DNA of 64,000 nucleotides, taken from assembly GCF_028640845.1 (NCBI RefSeq), contig NC_080539.1, positions 106,418,554 through 106,482,553 of the forward strand. The letters run 5' to 3'. This document shows positions 58,801 to 64,000 of this stretch, in pieces (the first letter of the stretch is position 1; each line of letters opens with the position of its first letter). The DNA is from Ahaetulla prasina (Eukaryota; Chordata; Lepidosauria; Squamata; Colubridae). The translations under genes and the position numbers were made by a program. A model generated the notes under the pieces. That model made no database searches. It was not told the origin of the DNA and was given only the letters and a program-made list of their open reading frames with translations.

Positions 58801-61800
58801 ATACTCGAATATAAGCCGATCCGAGTATAAGCCGAGGTCCCCAATTTTACCCCAAAAACTGGGGTAAACTGGGGACTTGAGTATAAGCCGAGGGTGGGAA
58901 ATGAGGCACCTACCGGTTGGGGAAACCCTCCCTCCCTCAGCTGAGAAGGCTGGCGGCTCCCCCGCCCCGCCCTCTCACTGCACCGGCAGGGCTTCCCCGC
59001 GCCGTCCGGTAAAATGTGAAAAAAAGAAAAAAAAAAAAACTCGAGTATAAGCCGTATATACTCGAGTATAAGCCGAGGGGCTTAAAAAAAAACAAAACTC
59101 GAGTATAAGCCGTATAGACCCGAGTATAAGCCGAGGGGACGTTTTTCAGCACAAAAAACGTGCTGAAAAACTCGGCTTATACTCGAGTATATACGGTATT
59201 ATGTCTGATGGGAGACTCAGTCTCTCGGCAGAAAAGTTTGCCTGTTCTCAAATTGGTTGATGTCAATTAATTTGTAACTTTCCAGAAATTGATTTACAGC
59301 CTCCACAATCGAACCATTGGCCATATTAGCTAAAATTGATAGACGAAGCTATACTTATTTTCTCATATAAGTGTACTTTGTTGAAATTGAAATTTATCCT
59401 TTCAAAATTTAAGTCTGCCAGAGGCAATATTTATATTATAATGTATGTCTAATCATGTTTTTTTTTAATTTCTGCCTCTCAGAATAAAATATTTCAAACC
59501 TTGAGAACTGGGAAATAACCTTGCTAGATAGTTTAGAGTGAGAATGATTGGCCCAAGGTTAATTTGCGACCGGTTTTATTCATACATAATAGGCTATAAT
59601 TTCAGAAGAATGATCTGTGGAATAAATCACAATAAACTGAATCCATACCTCATTAACTATGTTACTATATAAAATGCACAATACTCATCTCACCTGCTAA
59701 ATTCATTGTGCCATCAAGTCATTTTCAGTTTCTAGTGACTACATAGATTTTCTCCATGATGATGTATCCTTAACCTGTTTTTTTTCCCCAATTCTCCCAA
59801 TTCAGGGCTGTCAAACTTGTGGCGTTACGTTGCCATCACATAGTTTCATGACATTTTTTCCCTTTGCTGGGCTTGGTGGGCATGGCCTGCACGTGACACA
59901 TCCGGCCCGCAAGCCGCCAGTTTGACACCTCTGTCCCAATGGTACACTCATCACCCCTTTAATTGAGTCAGTCTTTAAATTACAGTTAAACATTTTTCCC
60001 AGTGCAGTGTTTGAACCCAACCAATTTTTTTGGTTTTAGATTGATATTTGAAGCTACACTACAAGGAATTGATATATTCTCTGGTTTTTCTTCAGATTGT
60101 ATGAACCTTTAGCCTTTTACTAAAGATCTGCCTTTTAAATAGATTCTTCTAAGTTTGTGTGTAATGGAGTGGTGGCTTAATAAACACTATGATATTCTTA
60201 TTTGTATAGTAATAATACACCTGTAAAAATGGGCCTCCTTTTCTGATCCTCTATTAAGGTTTTTCTATATTGGGGTAGTATTTTACTGGAAAGAATATTG
60301 TGTTGAATTTTTTTTGTAAACGTAAGAATCTGGGTGGATTTTTGCTCCCAAGAAAGCTGGCTTAGTCTTAATTTTTCACTAGAAAATAATTGGCAGGATT
60401 TATTTTCTTCTCAGGTCAACTGCTGCCTACAGTTTTTAAGTCTCATGCTTGGGGAATCTTGCATACCCTGTTGGAGATGTTCAGCTATCGCATGCACCAT
60501 ATCCAGCCTCATTACAGAGTCCAGCTACTTAGTAATCTTCATTCTCTAGCTGCTTTTCCACAGACCAATCAAAACCAGCTTCATTTGTGGTAACAGTATT
60601 TTTTAGCAAATCATCATTTTTGCTTTAGAGACAATAAGCTTGACAGAAAATTATAGAAAAATAAAATAGAACAAAATCCATGCATTTAAGTTATGACAGT
60701 CCTGTTAATTTGTACAAAATGGGAGTTTCTGGAGAAAAAATGGTTGATAGCAGTCCATATAGTCTTGGATGTGAGTGTGCCGGTTGCCCACTGCCTATGA
60801 AACAGAGCTACCTTCTCTTTCCTTCAAATTTAGAAAACATAAAGGATTCAGCAAGAAAGTGAGGAAGGTAGTTGTGTTGCATAACTGGAAGTCAGCTTGG
60901 GTAATGGTCAGCACTTGCTTAGAGTTAAATGACGGTGAAGAGTATTCAAGAGGGGTTAGACTTAGTTCTCTTGTGGCTATGTAAGGATTCTAGGCGGATT
61001 CCCCTTTTCACTCCGCTCCTAGATTCTGCCATTCTTTCTACAGTTTTACAATTCAGAACAAACTTGAGAGTGGTGGAGTTTGAATTTCTTCTCCGCCTCC
61101 CATGCTTCTTCATTTTATTGGGATGTGTGTAACATTGAGTACTTAAAAAGGATGTGGGGAGTTGTAACATGGTCCACAGGACAAACCATAATAAGCTCAT
61201 TTAAACACACCAACCCATATTAATGATCAATTCAAAAGGCTATGCTTTTGAATTGATTATAGTAATATAGATTATAGATTATACTAATTATTATAGTAAA
61301 AGATTCATGATCTCATTTTGAGTTTTAGCAATTAACGAATTCTTCTGAATTCAGTGTAGTACATACATTGAAATAATAACTGAGTTACCTGTGAACAGTA
61401 CAATTGTGGTTTAATTAAGCCACAACTTTGCTATTTTTAATTGCAATTCCTGGTCAGGAACTTAAACCTCAGTTGCAATTCTGGCTCCTGAGCTTAACAT
61501 CCATTCCAATTTTATCTGGTGATTTACTGAATAATAAACTTAAGTTCCAAAGAAGGAGGTGGGGAGACAAGCAAACATTTTGTTTTCTTCTTCTGGATTG
61601 TGATTTAGTAAGCACTTATTTTGAGAAATAAACTTAGTCATTTAGATGCCCAGATACATTCTGGATTTCCTTAATTCAGATAGCCCCTGGGTTTTGGGGA
61701 AGCTTATTATAAGGGGTGGCCTTTGTTTTTGGGATGAGATAGAATCAACTTTCCATTTCACCTTTAGTGCAGCTCTGTCTTAGGCAGGGGTAAAATGTAA

Positions 61801-63555
61801 AATTTGTTACTACCGGTTCTGTGGGTGTGGCTTGTTGGGGGAATAATGTGGGTGGGCGTGGCCAACTTTTTTCTTCTTTTAAAAGCATTTTTTCTACAAC
61901 CTCTTCGGCCAAAAAAATGCTTTTAAAAGCCTGTGATGACCAGGCAACTCAGCTGGGATCGCCAGAGGAAAAAAAGCTTTTAAAGGGTTCTGACAATCCC
62001 AGCTGAGTTGCCTGATCACCAGAACCTTTTAAAAACATTTTTTCTACAACTTCTTCGGCCAAAGAGCTTGGAGAAAATATGCTTTTAAAAGCCTCTGATG
62101 ATCAGGCAACTCAGCTGGGATCGCCAGAGGAGCCTTTTAAAAGCTTTTTTTTTTTACAACCTCTTCGGCCAAAAAGGTTGTAGAAAAAATGCTTTTAAAG
62201 GGTTCTGACGATCCCAGTTGAGCTGCGCGATCAGCGGGAGGGGGCGGGATTTATGCTACCGGTTCTCCGAACCACCCACTATCATCACTACTGGATCGGG
62301 AGATCCGGTCCGAACTGGGAGCATTTCACCCCTGATCTTAGGGACTGTTGCTTTATTGTTTGATAAATTGCGCCTTTTCATTTCATCTGACCCTGCATTC
62401 TAGCTTAAAAAAGGTATCCATGAATTAAATCTGGGGATCATTTTAAGCAAAGTGTATCTGAAATTAATTAGCTTGTAATTTTAGTTAGCAGTTAAAATAT
62501 TTACTGTTGAAGACTAAATTTTACTTGCAGCATTTCTGTCACGCCAGGCCGCATGAAATATGCATGTATATCCTCAAAATACTAAACGATAAGAAAAATG
62601 TTACAATTCCAAGATTGATTACATCTGTTTATTTCTTTGATGTAATGACCTTCAAGAATCCATGCCTTCCACCAATCTATAATTGGACCACGTGGGAAAT
62701 GTGTCTTGTGCGATTTTAGAATTCAATTCATTGAAACTAGATGTTTTCTGCTTAAATTTTCTGTAATTAGCATAACATATCCTGAAGAGTATATTCTTTT
62801 TATAGTGTGGAAAGCACAGCCCTGCGGCTGATTACTGCCTTAGGCAGCTCTGAAGTCCAGCCACAGTTTACTCGATTCCTTAATGAGCCCAAAACTGTGC
62901 TTTCAGCTGAATCGGAGGAACTTAACAGAGCACTTATTTTGACTCTAGCAAGAGCAACGCACGTCACAGGTAACAATTCCAGGTTATCATGGATCTGACT
63001 TAGAAAATAGAAATGGTTAGAACTCTGCTATTTTTTTTAAAGTATCTTAAATGTTATTGTTCTTGAGTTACCTGTATTGTTAGACTTTTCAAATTGTACA
63101 CGTAGATGTTTATCTTGATGTGATATGTAGATTCTAGTGTAGGATAATAATTCCATTTAGAAATTGTATGAATTGCATTCATTCCCCTTGCAGCGACTAC
63201 AGGAATAAGTTGCCTTGATCAGTGTAGTTCTGATTACAGTATCCATGTGGCCGCATTAGGATTTGGACTGTTCACAGATTGAGTAATCATTTAACGAAGC
63301 TTACAGAAATGAAGAATGGTGACTAAAAGCAACTGAAGAAGTGCAAACAGAATTGCTATCCATTAATCCAGCTGTGTTTGCTTTAATTTTTATATAATAA
63401 TAGTCAGCTACATTTATCTTTCTATTTTAGATTTTTTCACAGGTTCAGATTCCATTCAAGGGACTTGGTGCAAAGATATCCTGCAAACTATCATGAGCTT
63501 TACTCCCCATAACTGGGCAACCCATACTTTGAGTTGTTTTCCAGCTCCTCTCCAG
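28576..63555 (+). CDS. MED23: MED23, Mediator subunit 23 (exons 1-19, 3' end beyond window)
   Basis: MED23 is a large tail-module subunit of Mediator that links transcription factors (such as ELK1-type activators) to RNA polymerase II in the nucleus. I recognise the protein from conserved blocks including QLQSIFEEVV, LYDCLAMAVETGLLP, WERTQLW, NSGAICNSWKLDP, VLEDQLVDLVVYAMER and HNWATHTLSC. Nineteen exons with GT/AG borders join in one frame to 750 codons; the vertebrate protein is about 1,370 residues, so the last 45% lies right of the window. Two starts are possible: ATG 28576 (MAVPMEAQ) or ATG 28588 (MEAQLQ), which aligns with the mammalian start. Exon 8 is present twice (36259-36328 and 38406-38475) inside a 2.15-kb tandem duplication; only one copy may be used. 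Exon 11 is an 18-nt microexon. Confidence 0.95.
28857..29011 (+). repeat. Homopurine GAA/GGA-rich tract in MED23 intron 1
   Basis: About 150 nt almost entirely A and G, with GAA, GGA and AGAAG repeats. The long antisense Ser/Phe/Leu/Pro-rich reading frames across it are composition artefacts. Confidence 0.85.
29012..30025. other. MED23 intron 1, no feature recognised
   Basis: No repeat or exon that I can support. Confidence 0.45.
30034..30366. mobile_element. hAT MITE with perfect 8-bp TSD
   Basis: 333 bp, CAGTGATGGGTTCTAACC to GGTAGCAACCCAACACTG, between ATGTAGGA duplications at 30026-30033 and 30367-30374. Non-coding. Confidence 0.95.
30789..30820 (+). CDS. MED23: MED23 exon 2
   Basis: 32 nt, KTEVIEEAFP plus two bases. 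Acceptor TTTTATAG, donor GTAAGT. Confidence 0.92.
30921..31008 (+). CDS. MED23: MED23 exon 3
   Basis: 88 nt, completes Gly then MFMDTPEDER...FRQFWSNLSQ. Donor GTGAGT. Confidence 0.95.
31246..31505. mobile_element. MITE with TA target sites (CCGTGTTTCCCC ends)
   Basis: Ends CCGTGTTTCCCC and GGGGAAACAGGG are inverted, with TA on both sides (31246-31247 and 31504-31505), as in Tc1/mariner derivatives. Interior is rich in AATAAG/CTTATTTT motifs. Non-coding. Confidence 0.8.
31539..31813 (-). mobile_element. hAT MITE with perfect 8-bp TSD and internal triplication
   Basis: CCTTAAAT duplications at 31531-31538 and 31814-31821. The interior has three ~42-bp tandem units beginning GGAAGGATA(C/T)TGCAAAAT (about 31604-31720). 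Reverse orientation of the 8601 family. Confidence 0.95.
31996..32120 (+). CDS. MED23: MED23 exon 4
   Basis: 125 nt, ESHEQCVQWIVRF...AVETGLLPP plus AG. Donor GTATGT. Confidence 0.95.
32257..32368 (+). CDS. MED23: MED23 exon 5
   Basis: 112 nt, completes Arg, then MVCESLLNSDN...IIGGVDYK. Acceptor TTTTCCTAG; the preceding intron is only 136 bp. Confidence 0.95.
32369..33204. other. MED23 intron 5, first part
   Basis: AT-rich. No repeat or exon recognised. Confidence 0.45.
33205..34229. mobile_element. Large TA-flanked MITE with a nested hAT MITE
   Basis: Inverted ends TTTTTCGGAGTATAAGACG and its counterpart CTTATACTCCGAAAAAT, flanked by TA. It contains several direct and inverted copies of AAACGGAGCTTTTGGAGGCT near 33650-33800 and a nested element at 33829-34082. 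Non-coding. Confidence 0.85.
33829..34082 (+). mobile_element. hAT MITE nested inside the TA-flanked MITE
   Basis: CTCCAAAA duplications at 33821-33828 and 34083-34090 are identical. Same family as 8601, 23700 and 31539. Confidence 0.93.
34515..34613 (+). CDS. MED23: MED23 exon 6
   Basis: 99 nt, GVRDLLKGILEKIL...QLLAARE, phase 0. Donor GTAAGC. Confidence 0.95.
34614..35421. other. MED23 intron 6
   Basis: AT-rich, with A/T-only palindromic runs near 35000-35060. Nothing else recognised. Confidence 0.45.
35422..35523 (+). CDS. MED23: MED23 exon 7
   Basis: 102 nt, VVAYILERNACL...EGKLPHW, phase 0. Donor GTAAGA. Confidence 0.95.
35609..35642. repeat. (GATA)n/(GATG)n microsatellite
   Basis: Short AGATAGATAG run followed by ATGGATGGATGG. 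Confidence 0.8.
35751..35950 (+). mobile_element. Sauria-type tRNA-derived SINE
   Basis: GGTTAAGGCATCAGGCTAG head, AAGCCAACTGGGTGAC body and a BovB-like 3' part (AATGGCAAACTACTC... CTTGCCAAGAA... TGTCCAGTTAGTC). Matches the Sauria SINE organisation. Confidence 0.8.
36259..36328 (+). CDS. MED23: MED23 exon 8, copy 1
   Basis: 70 nt, LLGNLVSDFVDSFRPTARI then NSIC plus one base. Acceptor GTCTTTTAG, donor GTAAGC. It joins exons 7 and 9 in frame when used alone. Confidence 0.93.
37033..37253 (+). mobile_element. tRNA-derived snake SINE (in duplication copy 1)
   Basis: GGTGACACAGTGGTTAGAAT head, AAGGTTGACGCGGCC body, tail ATAAGTGCTATTGAT. Predates the duplication because both units carry it. Confidence 0.85.
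38406..38475 (+). CDS. MED23: MED23 exon 8, copy 2
   Basis: Identical to 36259-36328 with the same splice sites. Since 70 is not a multiple of three, splicing both copies in series gives a stop in the fourth codon of the second copy. It can only serve as a mutually exclusive alternative, unless the duplication is an assembly error. Confidence 0.85.
39180..39400 (+). mobile_element. tRNA-derived snake SINE (in duplication copy 2)
   Basis: Same SINE as 37033-37253 at offset 2,147. Confidence 0.85.
40499..40611 (+). CDS. MED23: MED23 exon 9
   Basis: 113 nt, completes Gly then RCSLLPVVNNSGAICN...LLPYDK. Its acceptor lies 25 bp after the end of the duplication. Confidence 0.95.
40817..40966. repeat. 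(CTTT)n-(CTTC)n-(CCCT)n-(CT)n compound microsatellite
   Basis: About 150 nt of polypyrimidine tetranucleotide repeats changing unit along its length. Reading frames across it are artefacts. Confidence 0.95.
40967..42506. other. MED23 intron 9
   Basis: No element I can name. Faint old repeat near 41170-41240. Confidence 0.4.
42507..42602 (+). CDS. MED23: MED23 exon 10
   Basis: 96 nt, DLFEPQTALLRYVLEQ...MLGLNKQ, phase 0. Acceptor TTTTCAAG, donor GTACTG. Confidence 0.95.
42603..43262. other. MED23 intron 10
   Basis: T-rich, with a short GATT repeat near 42935 and long polypyrimidine tracts (43090-43125 and 43195-43260) leading into the microexon. Confidence 0.5.
43263..43280 (+). CDS. MED23: MED23 exon 11, 18-nt microexon
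   Basis: Encodes TLNIAQ between GCTCTAG and GTATGT, phase 0 at both ends, so it can be included or skipped without changing frame. It joins NKQ (exon 10) to HKQRCPVLE (exon 12). I recall a six-residue difference between mammalian MED23 isoforms at this point, which fits. Confidence 0.8.
43281..44548. other. MED23 intron 11, first part
   Basis: No exon or repeat recognised. Confidence 0.45.
44549..44805 (+). mobile_element. tRNA-derived snake SINE
   Basis: GAGCCGCAGTGGCACAGTGG head, CAAGGTTGACTCAGCCATCC body, GCTATTGCTATT tail. Confidence 0.88.
45058..45206. repeat. Imperfect inverted repeat (~150 bp)
   Basis: Left arm CAATTGGACTTTCTTGG with CTTGAAGACATTTC pairs with GAAATGTCTTCAA and CCAAGAAAATCCAGTTG. 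Likely a MITE remnant; no clear target duplication. Confidence 0.65.
45207..47219. other. MED23 intron 11, middle part
   Basis: No exon or repeat recognised. Confidence 0.4.
47228..47854. mobile_element. hAT-type element with perfect 8-bp TSD
   Basis: 627 bp. CAGGGTGGATAAAAATTGAT and the inverted end ...AAATCCAACCTG lie between CTATGTCC duplications at 47220-47227 and 47855-47862. The interior is rich in GATTTAAATC palindromes. Confidence 0.93.
47863..48791. other. MED23 intron 11, no feature recognised
   Basis: Nothing I can support. Confidence 0.4.
48800..48934. mobile_element. Palindromic hAT MITE with perfect 8-bp TSD
   Basis: Second copy of the 28173 family, CAGGGGTCTCCAACCTTGG to its inverted counterpart, between CTCTTAAC at 48792-48799 and 48935-48942. 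Folds into a long hairpin. Confidence 0.95.
48943..51098. other. MED23 intron 11 with a GATG/GATA/GACA microsatellite
   Basis: A compound tetranucleotide repeat lies at about 50391-50468. Otherwise nothing recognised apart from T-runs. Confidence 0.5.
50391..50468. repeat. (GATG)n/(GATA)n/(GACA)n microsatellite
   Basis: Units GGATGGAT, GATAGATAG and ten or so CAGA/GACA repeats in series. Confidence 0.9.
51107..51451. mobile_element. hAT MITE (CAGGGGTGTCAAACTC ends)
   Basis: CAGGGGTGTCAAACTC and GAGTTTGACACCCCTG are perfect inverted ends. Flanks CTTTAACC and CTCTACCC are a decayed 8-bp duplication. A shorter relative is at 59803-59933. Confidence 0.9.
51996..52196 (+). CDS. MED23: MED23 exon 12
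   Basis: 201 nt, HKQRCPVLEDQLVDL...HMVLSLHQK, phase 0. Donor GTAGGT. Follows an 8.7-kb intron. Confidence 0.95.
52256..52412 (+). mobile_element. L2-type LINE 3' end with ATTCT tail
   Basis: Uninterrupted counterpart of 26597-26624 plus 27325-27425: GTTGTAAATGTTGTACC, then CACTGAGAGCATATGCACC, then CCAATAAA and ATTCT repeats. Confidence 0.85.
52917..53162 (-). mobile_element. tRNA-derived snake SINE, reverse
   Basis: Reverse copy of the 44549 family; the head GAGCCGAGGTGGCGCAGTGG reads on the minus strand from 53162. Confidence 0.88.
53330..54280. mobile_element. hAT MITE, 951 bp, perfect 8-bp TSD
   Basis: CAGGGGTGAAATGCTCCCGG to AGATTTCACCCCTG between CTTTATTG at 53322-53329 and 54281-54288. 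It has an internal duplicated GTGTGTGTAAAGTGTGA unit (near 54005 and 54100) and GCCACGCCCAC repeats near its right end. Non-coding. Confidence 0.95.
54483..54626 (+). CDS. MED23: MED23 exon 13
   Basis: 144 nt, LAGRGLIKGRDHLMW...DLLYPEKE, phase 0. Donor GTAAGT. Confidence 0.95.
54825..55429. mobile_element. hAT MITE with internal hairpins
   Basis: CAGGGGTGAAATG to TTTATCCCTG between GGTAACAT (54817-54824) and GGTAATAT (55430-55437). The interior repeats AAAAGCATTTTTTCTAC, CTCTTCGGC and ATCCCAGCTGAG(T)TGCC in both orientations. Sister copy at 61785-62334. Confidence 0.93.
55438..56329. other. MED23 intron 13, second part
   Basis: No exon or repeat recognised. Confidence 0.4.
56330..56475 (+). 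CDS. MED23: MED23 exon 14
   Basis: 146 nt, CIPVPDINKPQSTHAF...SLKLHH plus two bases. Acceptor TTTCCTTAG. Confidence 0.95.
56476..57299. other. MED23 intron 14
   Basis: No exon or repeat recognised. Confidence 0.4.
57300..57545 (+). CDS. MED23: MED23 exon 15
   Basis: 246 nt, completes Glu then FLQQSLRNKSLHMND...DSLTVHAKM plus two bases. Acceptor GTGCCCAG, donor GTAAAA (weaker than the others). Confidence 0.93.
57730..57974. repeat. GC-rich degenerate minisatellite in a decayed hAT-like element
   Basis: Irregular GCATGCAGGGGGC / GTGCATGGGCGGGG units (57777-57915). The right end AAAACGTTAGCCATCAC resembles a hAT MITE terminus. The left terminus is not clear. Confidence 0.55.
58221..58363 (+). 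CDS. MED23: MED23 exon 16
   Basis: 143 nt, completes Ser then LIHSIATRVIKLAH...ESLGIKGFI plus one base. Acceptor TTTTTTCCAG. Confidence 0.95.
58793..59198. mobile_element. TA-flanked MITE (CCGTATATACTCGA ends)
   Basis: Long inverted ends TACCGTATATACTCGA... and ...TCGAGTATATACGGTA with TA at each border. The interior repeats CGAGTATAAGCCG many times in both orientations, so it can fold on itself. Confidence 0.9.
59199..59794. other. MED23 intron 16, middle part
   Basis: No exon or repeat recognised. Confidence 0.4.
59803..59933. mobile_element. Short hAT MITE (CAGGGCTGTCAAACTTG)
   Basis: 131 bp with inverted ends CAGGGCTGTCAAACT and AGTTTGACACCTCTG, between TCCCAATT (59795-59802) and TCCCAATG (59934-59941). 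Confidence 0.9.
60415..60589 (+). CDS. MED23: MED23 exon 17
   Basis: 175 nt, completes Ser then QLLPTVFKSHAWGIL...NQNQLHL plus two bases. Donor GTAACA. Confidence 0.95.
60590..61776. other. MED23 intron 17, first part
   Basis: No exon or repeat recognised. Confidence 0.4.
61785..62334. mobile_element. hAT MITE, sister of 54825-55429
   Basis: CAGGGGTAAAATG to GCATTTCACCCCTG between GTCTTAGG (61777-61784) and ATCTTAGG (62335-62342). Same hairpin-forming interior. Confidence 0.93.
62343..62805. other. MED23 intron 17, last part
   Basis: No exon or repeat recognised. Confidence 0.4.
62806..62969 (+). CDS. MED23: MED23 exon 18
   Basis: 164 nt, completes Cys then VESTALRLITALGSSE...LARATHVT plus one base. 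Donor GTAACA. Confidence 0.95.
62970..63430. other. MED23 intron 18
   Basis: No repeat recognised. Confidence 0.4.
63431..63555 (+). CDS. MED23: MED23 exon 19 (last in window)
   Basis: 125 nt, completes Asp then FFTGSDSIQGTWCKD...TLSCFPAPLQ, phase 0. Donor GTAATA. The remaining exons lie right of the window. Confidence 0.95.
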
Positions 63556-63634
63556 GTAATAATTTAACTTAAATCAATCTTTCTCAATCTTAGCAAGTTT
63601 AAGATATGTTCTCCAAAGCAAAATCATGAGATGA

Positions 63635-64000
63635 GTAGAGTAGAGTAGAGTAGAGTAGAATAGAATAGAATAGAATAGAATAGAATAGAATAGAATAGAA
63701 TAGAATAGAATAGAATAGAATAGAATCTGGAAGGGGCCTTGGAGGAGAACCTATACCATCTCAGACAAGTGACTGCCCAGTCTTGTCTTAAAAACCTCCA
63801 GTGATGGAGCCCACGGAATTTCTGGAGGCAAGCTGTTCCACTGTTTAATTGTCCTCACTGTTAGGAAGTTTCTCCTTAATTCCAGGTTGCTTCTCTCTTT
63901 GATTAGTTTCCAACCATTGTTTCTTGTTCTGCACTCTGATGCTTTGGAGAATAATTTGATCCATTCTTCTTTGTGGCAGCCCCTCAAATACTGGGATACT
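63635..64000 (-). mobile_element. CR1 LINE 3' end with expanded ATTCT tail, reverse
   Basis: The tail (63635-63726) is about eighteen TAGAG/TAGAA units on the plus strand. Right of it the minus strand encodes the CR1 ORF2 C-terminus (RTIKQWNSLPPEIPWAPSLEVFKTRL) ending near 63751. The copy continues past the window. Confidence 0.92.

Overview
This is vertebrate nuclear DNA. The repeats are those of a squamate reptile, most likely a snake: squamate tRNA-derived SINEs, CR1/L2 LINEs with ATTCT (AATAG) pentanucleotide tails, a Penelope-like element, a DIRS-like fragment, a Ty3/gypsy LTR element and many hAT-type MITEs. I see no bacterial genes, CRISPR array or prophage. Species cannot be fixed from the sequence alone.

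Two host genes lie head to head. On the minus strand are the first two coding exons of ENPP3 (21185-21307 and 6213-6291). They encode the cytoplasmic tail and the transmembrane anchor of an ectonucleotide pyrophosphatase/phosphodiesterase, the family that also supplies snake venom phosphodiesterase; the rest of the gene lies left of position 1. On the plus strand MED23 (Mediator subunit 23) starts at 28576 and runs past the last coding exon seen, at 63431-63555. I place 19 exons, including an 18-nt microexon. They join in a consistent frame as 750 codons, a little over half of the protein. The divergent ENPP3/MED23 order matches what I recall for other amniotes.

Layout: 1-2685 Penelope-like element with an inverted copy of its own 3' part at its head and a hammerhead-like fold near its 3' end; 3825-5065 LINE (minus); 6213-6291 ENPP3 exon 2; 8200-8519 SINE; 8601-13501 hAT MITE split by a 4.6-kb gypsy element; 13728-15190 DIRS-like gag fragment; 17348-17853 hAT element; 19014-20039 MITE and LINE; 21185-21307 ENPP3 exon 1; 23403-24744 MITEs and SINE; 24960-27425 L2-type LINE split by an unidentified 700-bp insert; 28173-28575 MED23 promoter region; 28576-64000 MED23 with introns full of MITEs and SINEs, ending in a CR1 copy.

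The most striking observation is a near-perfect 2.15-kb tandem duplication (36181-40473) inside MED23 that carries the 70-nt exon 8. Exactly one copy must be spliced in. Using both, or neither, gives an early stop. Also notable are the microexon, the Penelope inverted-repeat and ribozyme-like architecture, the nested insertions with matched target-site duplications, and the density of hAT MITEs. I did not find a convincing new multi-gene system.
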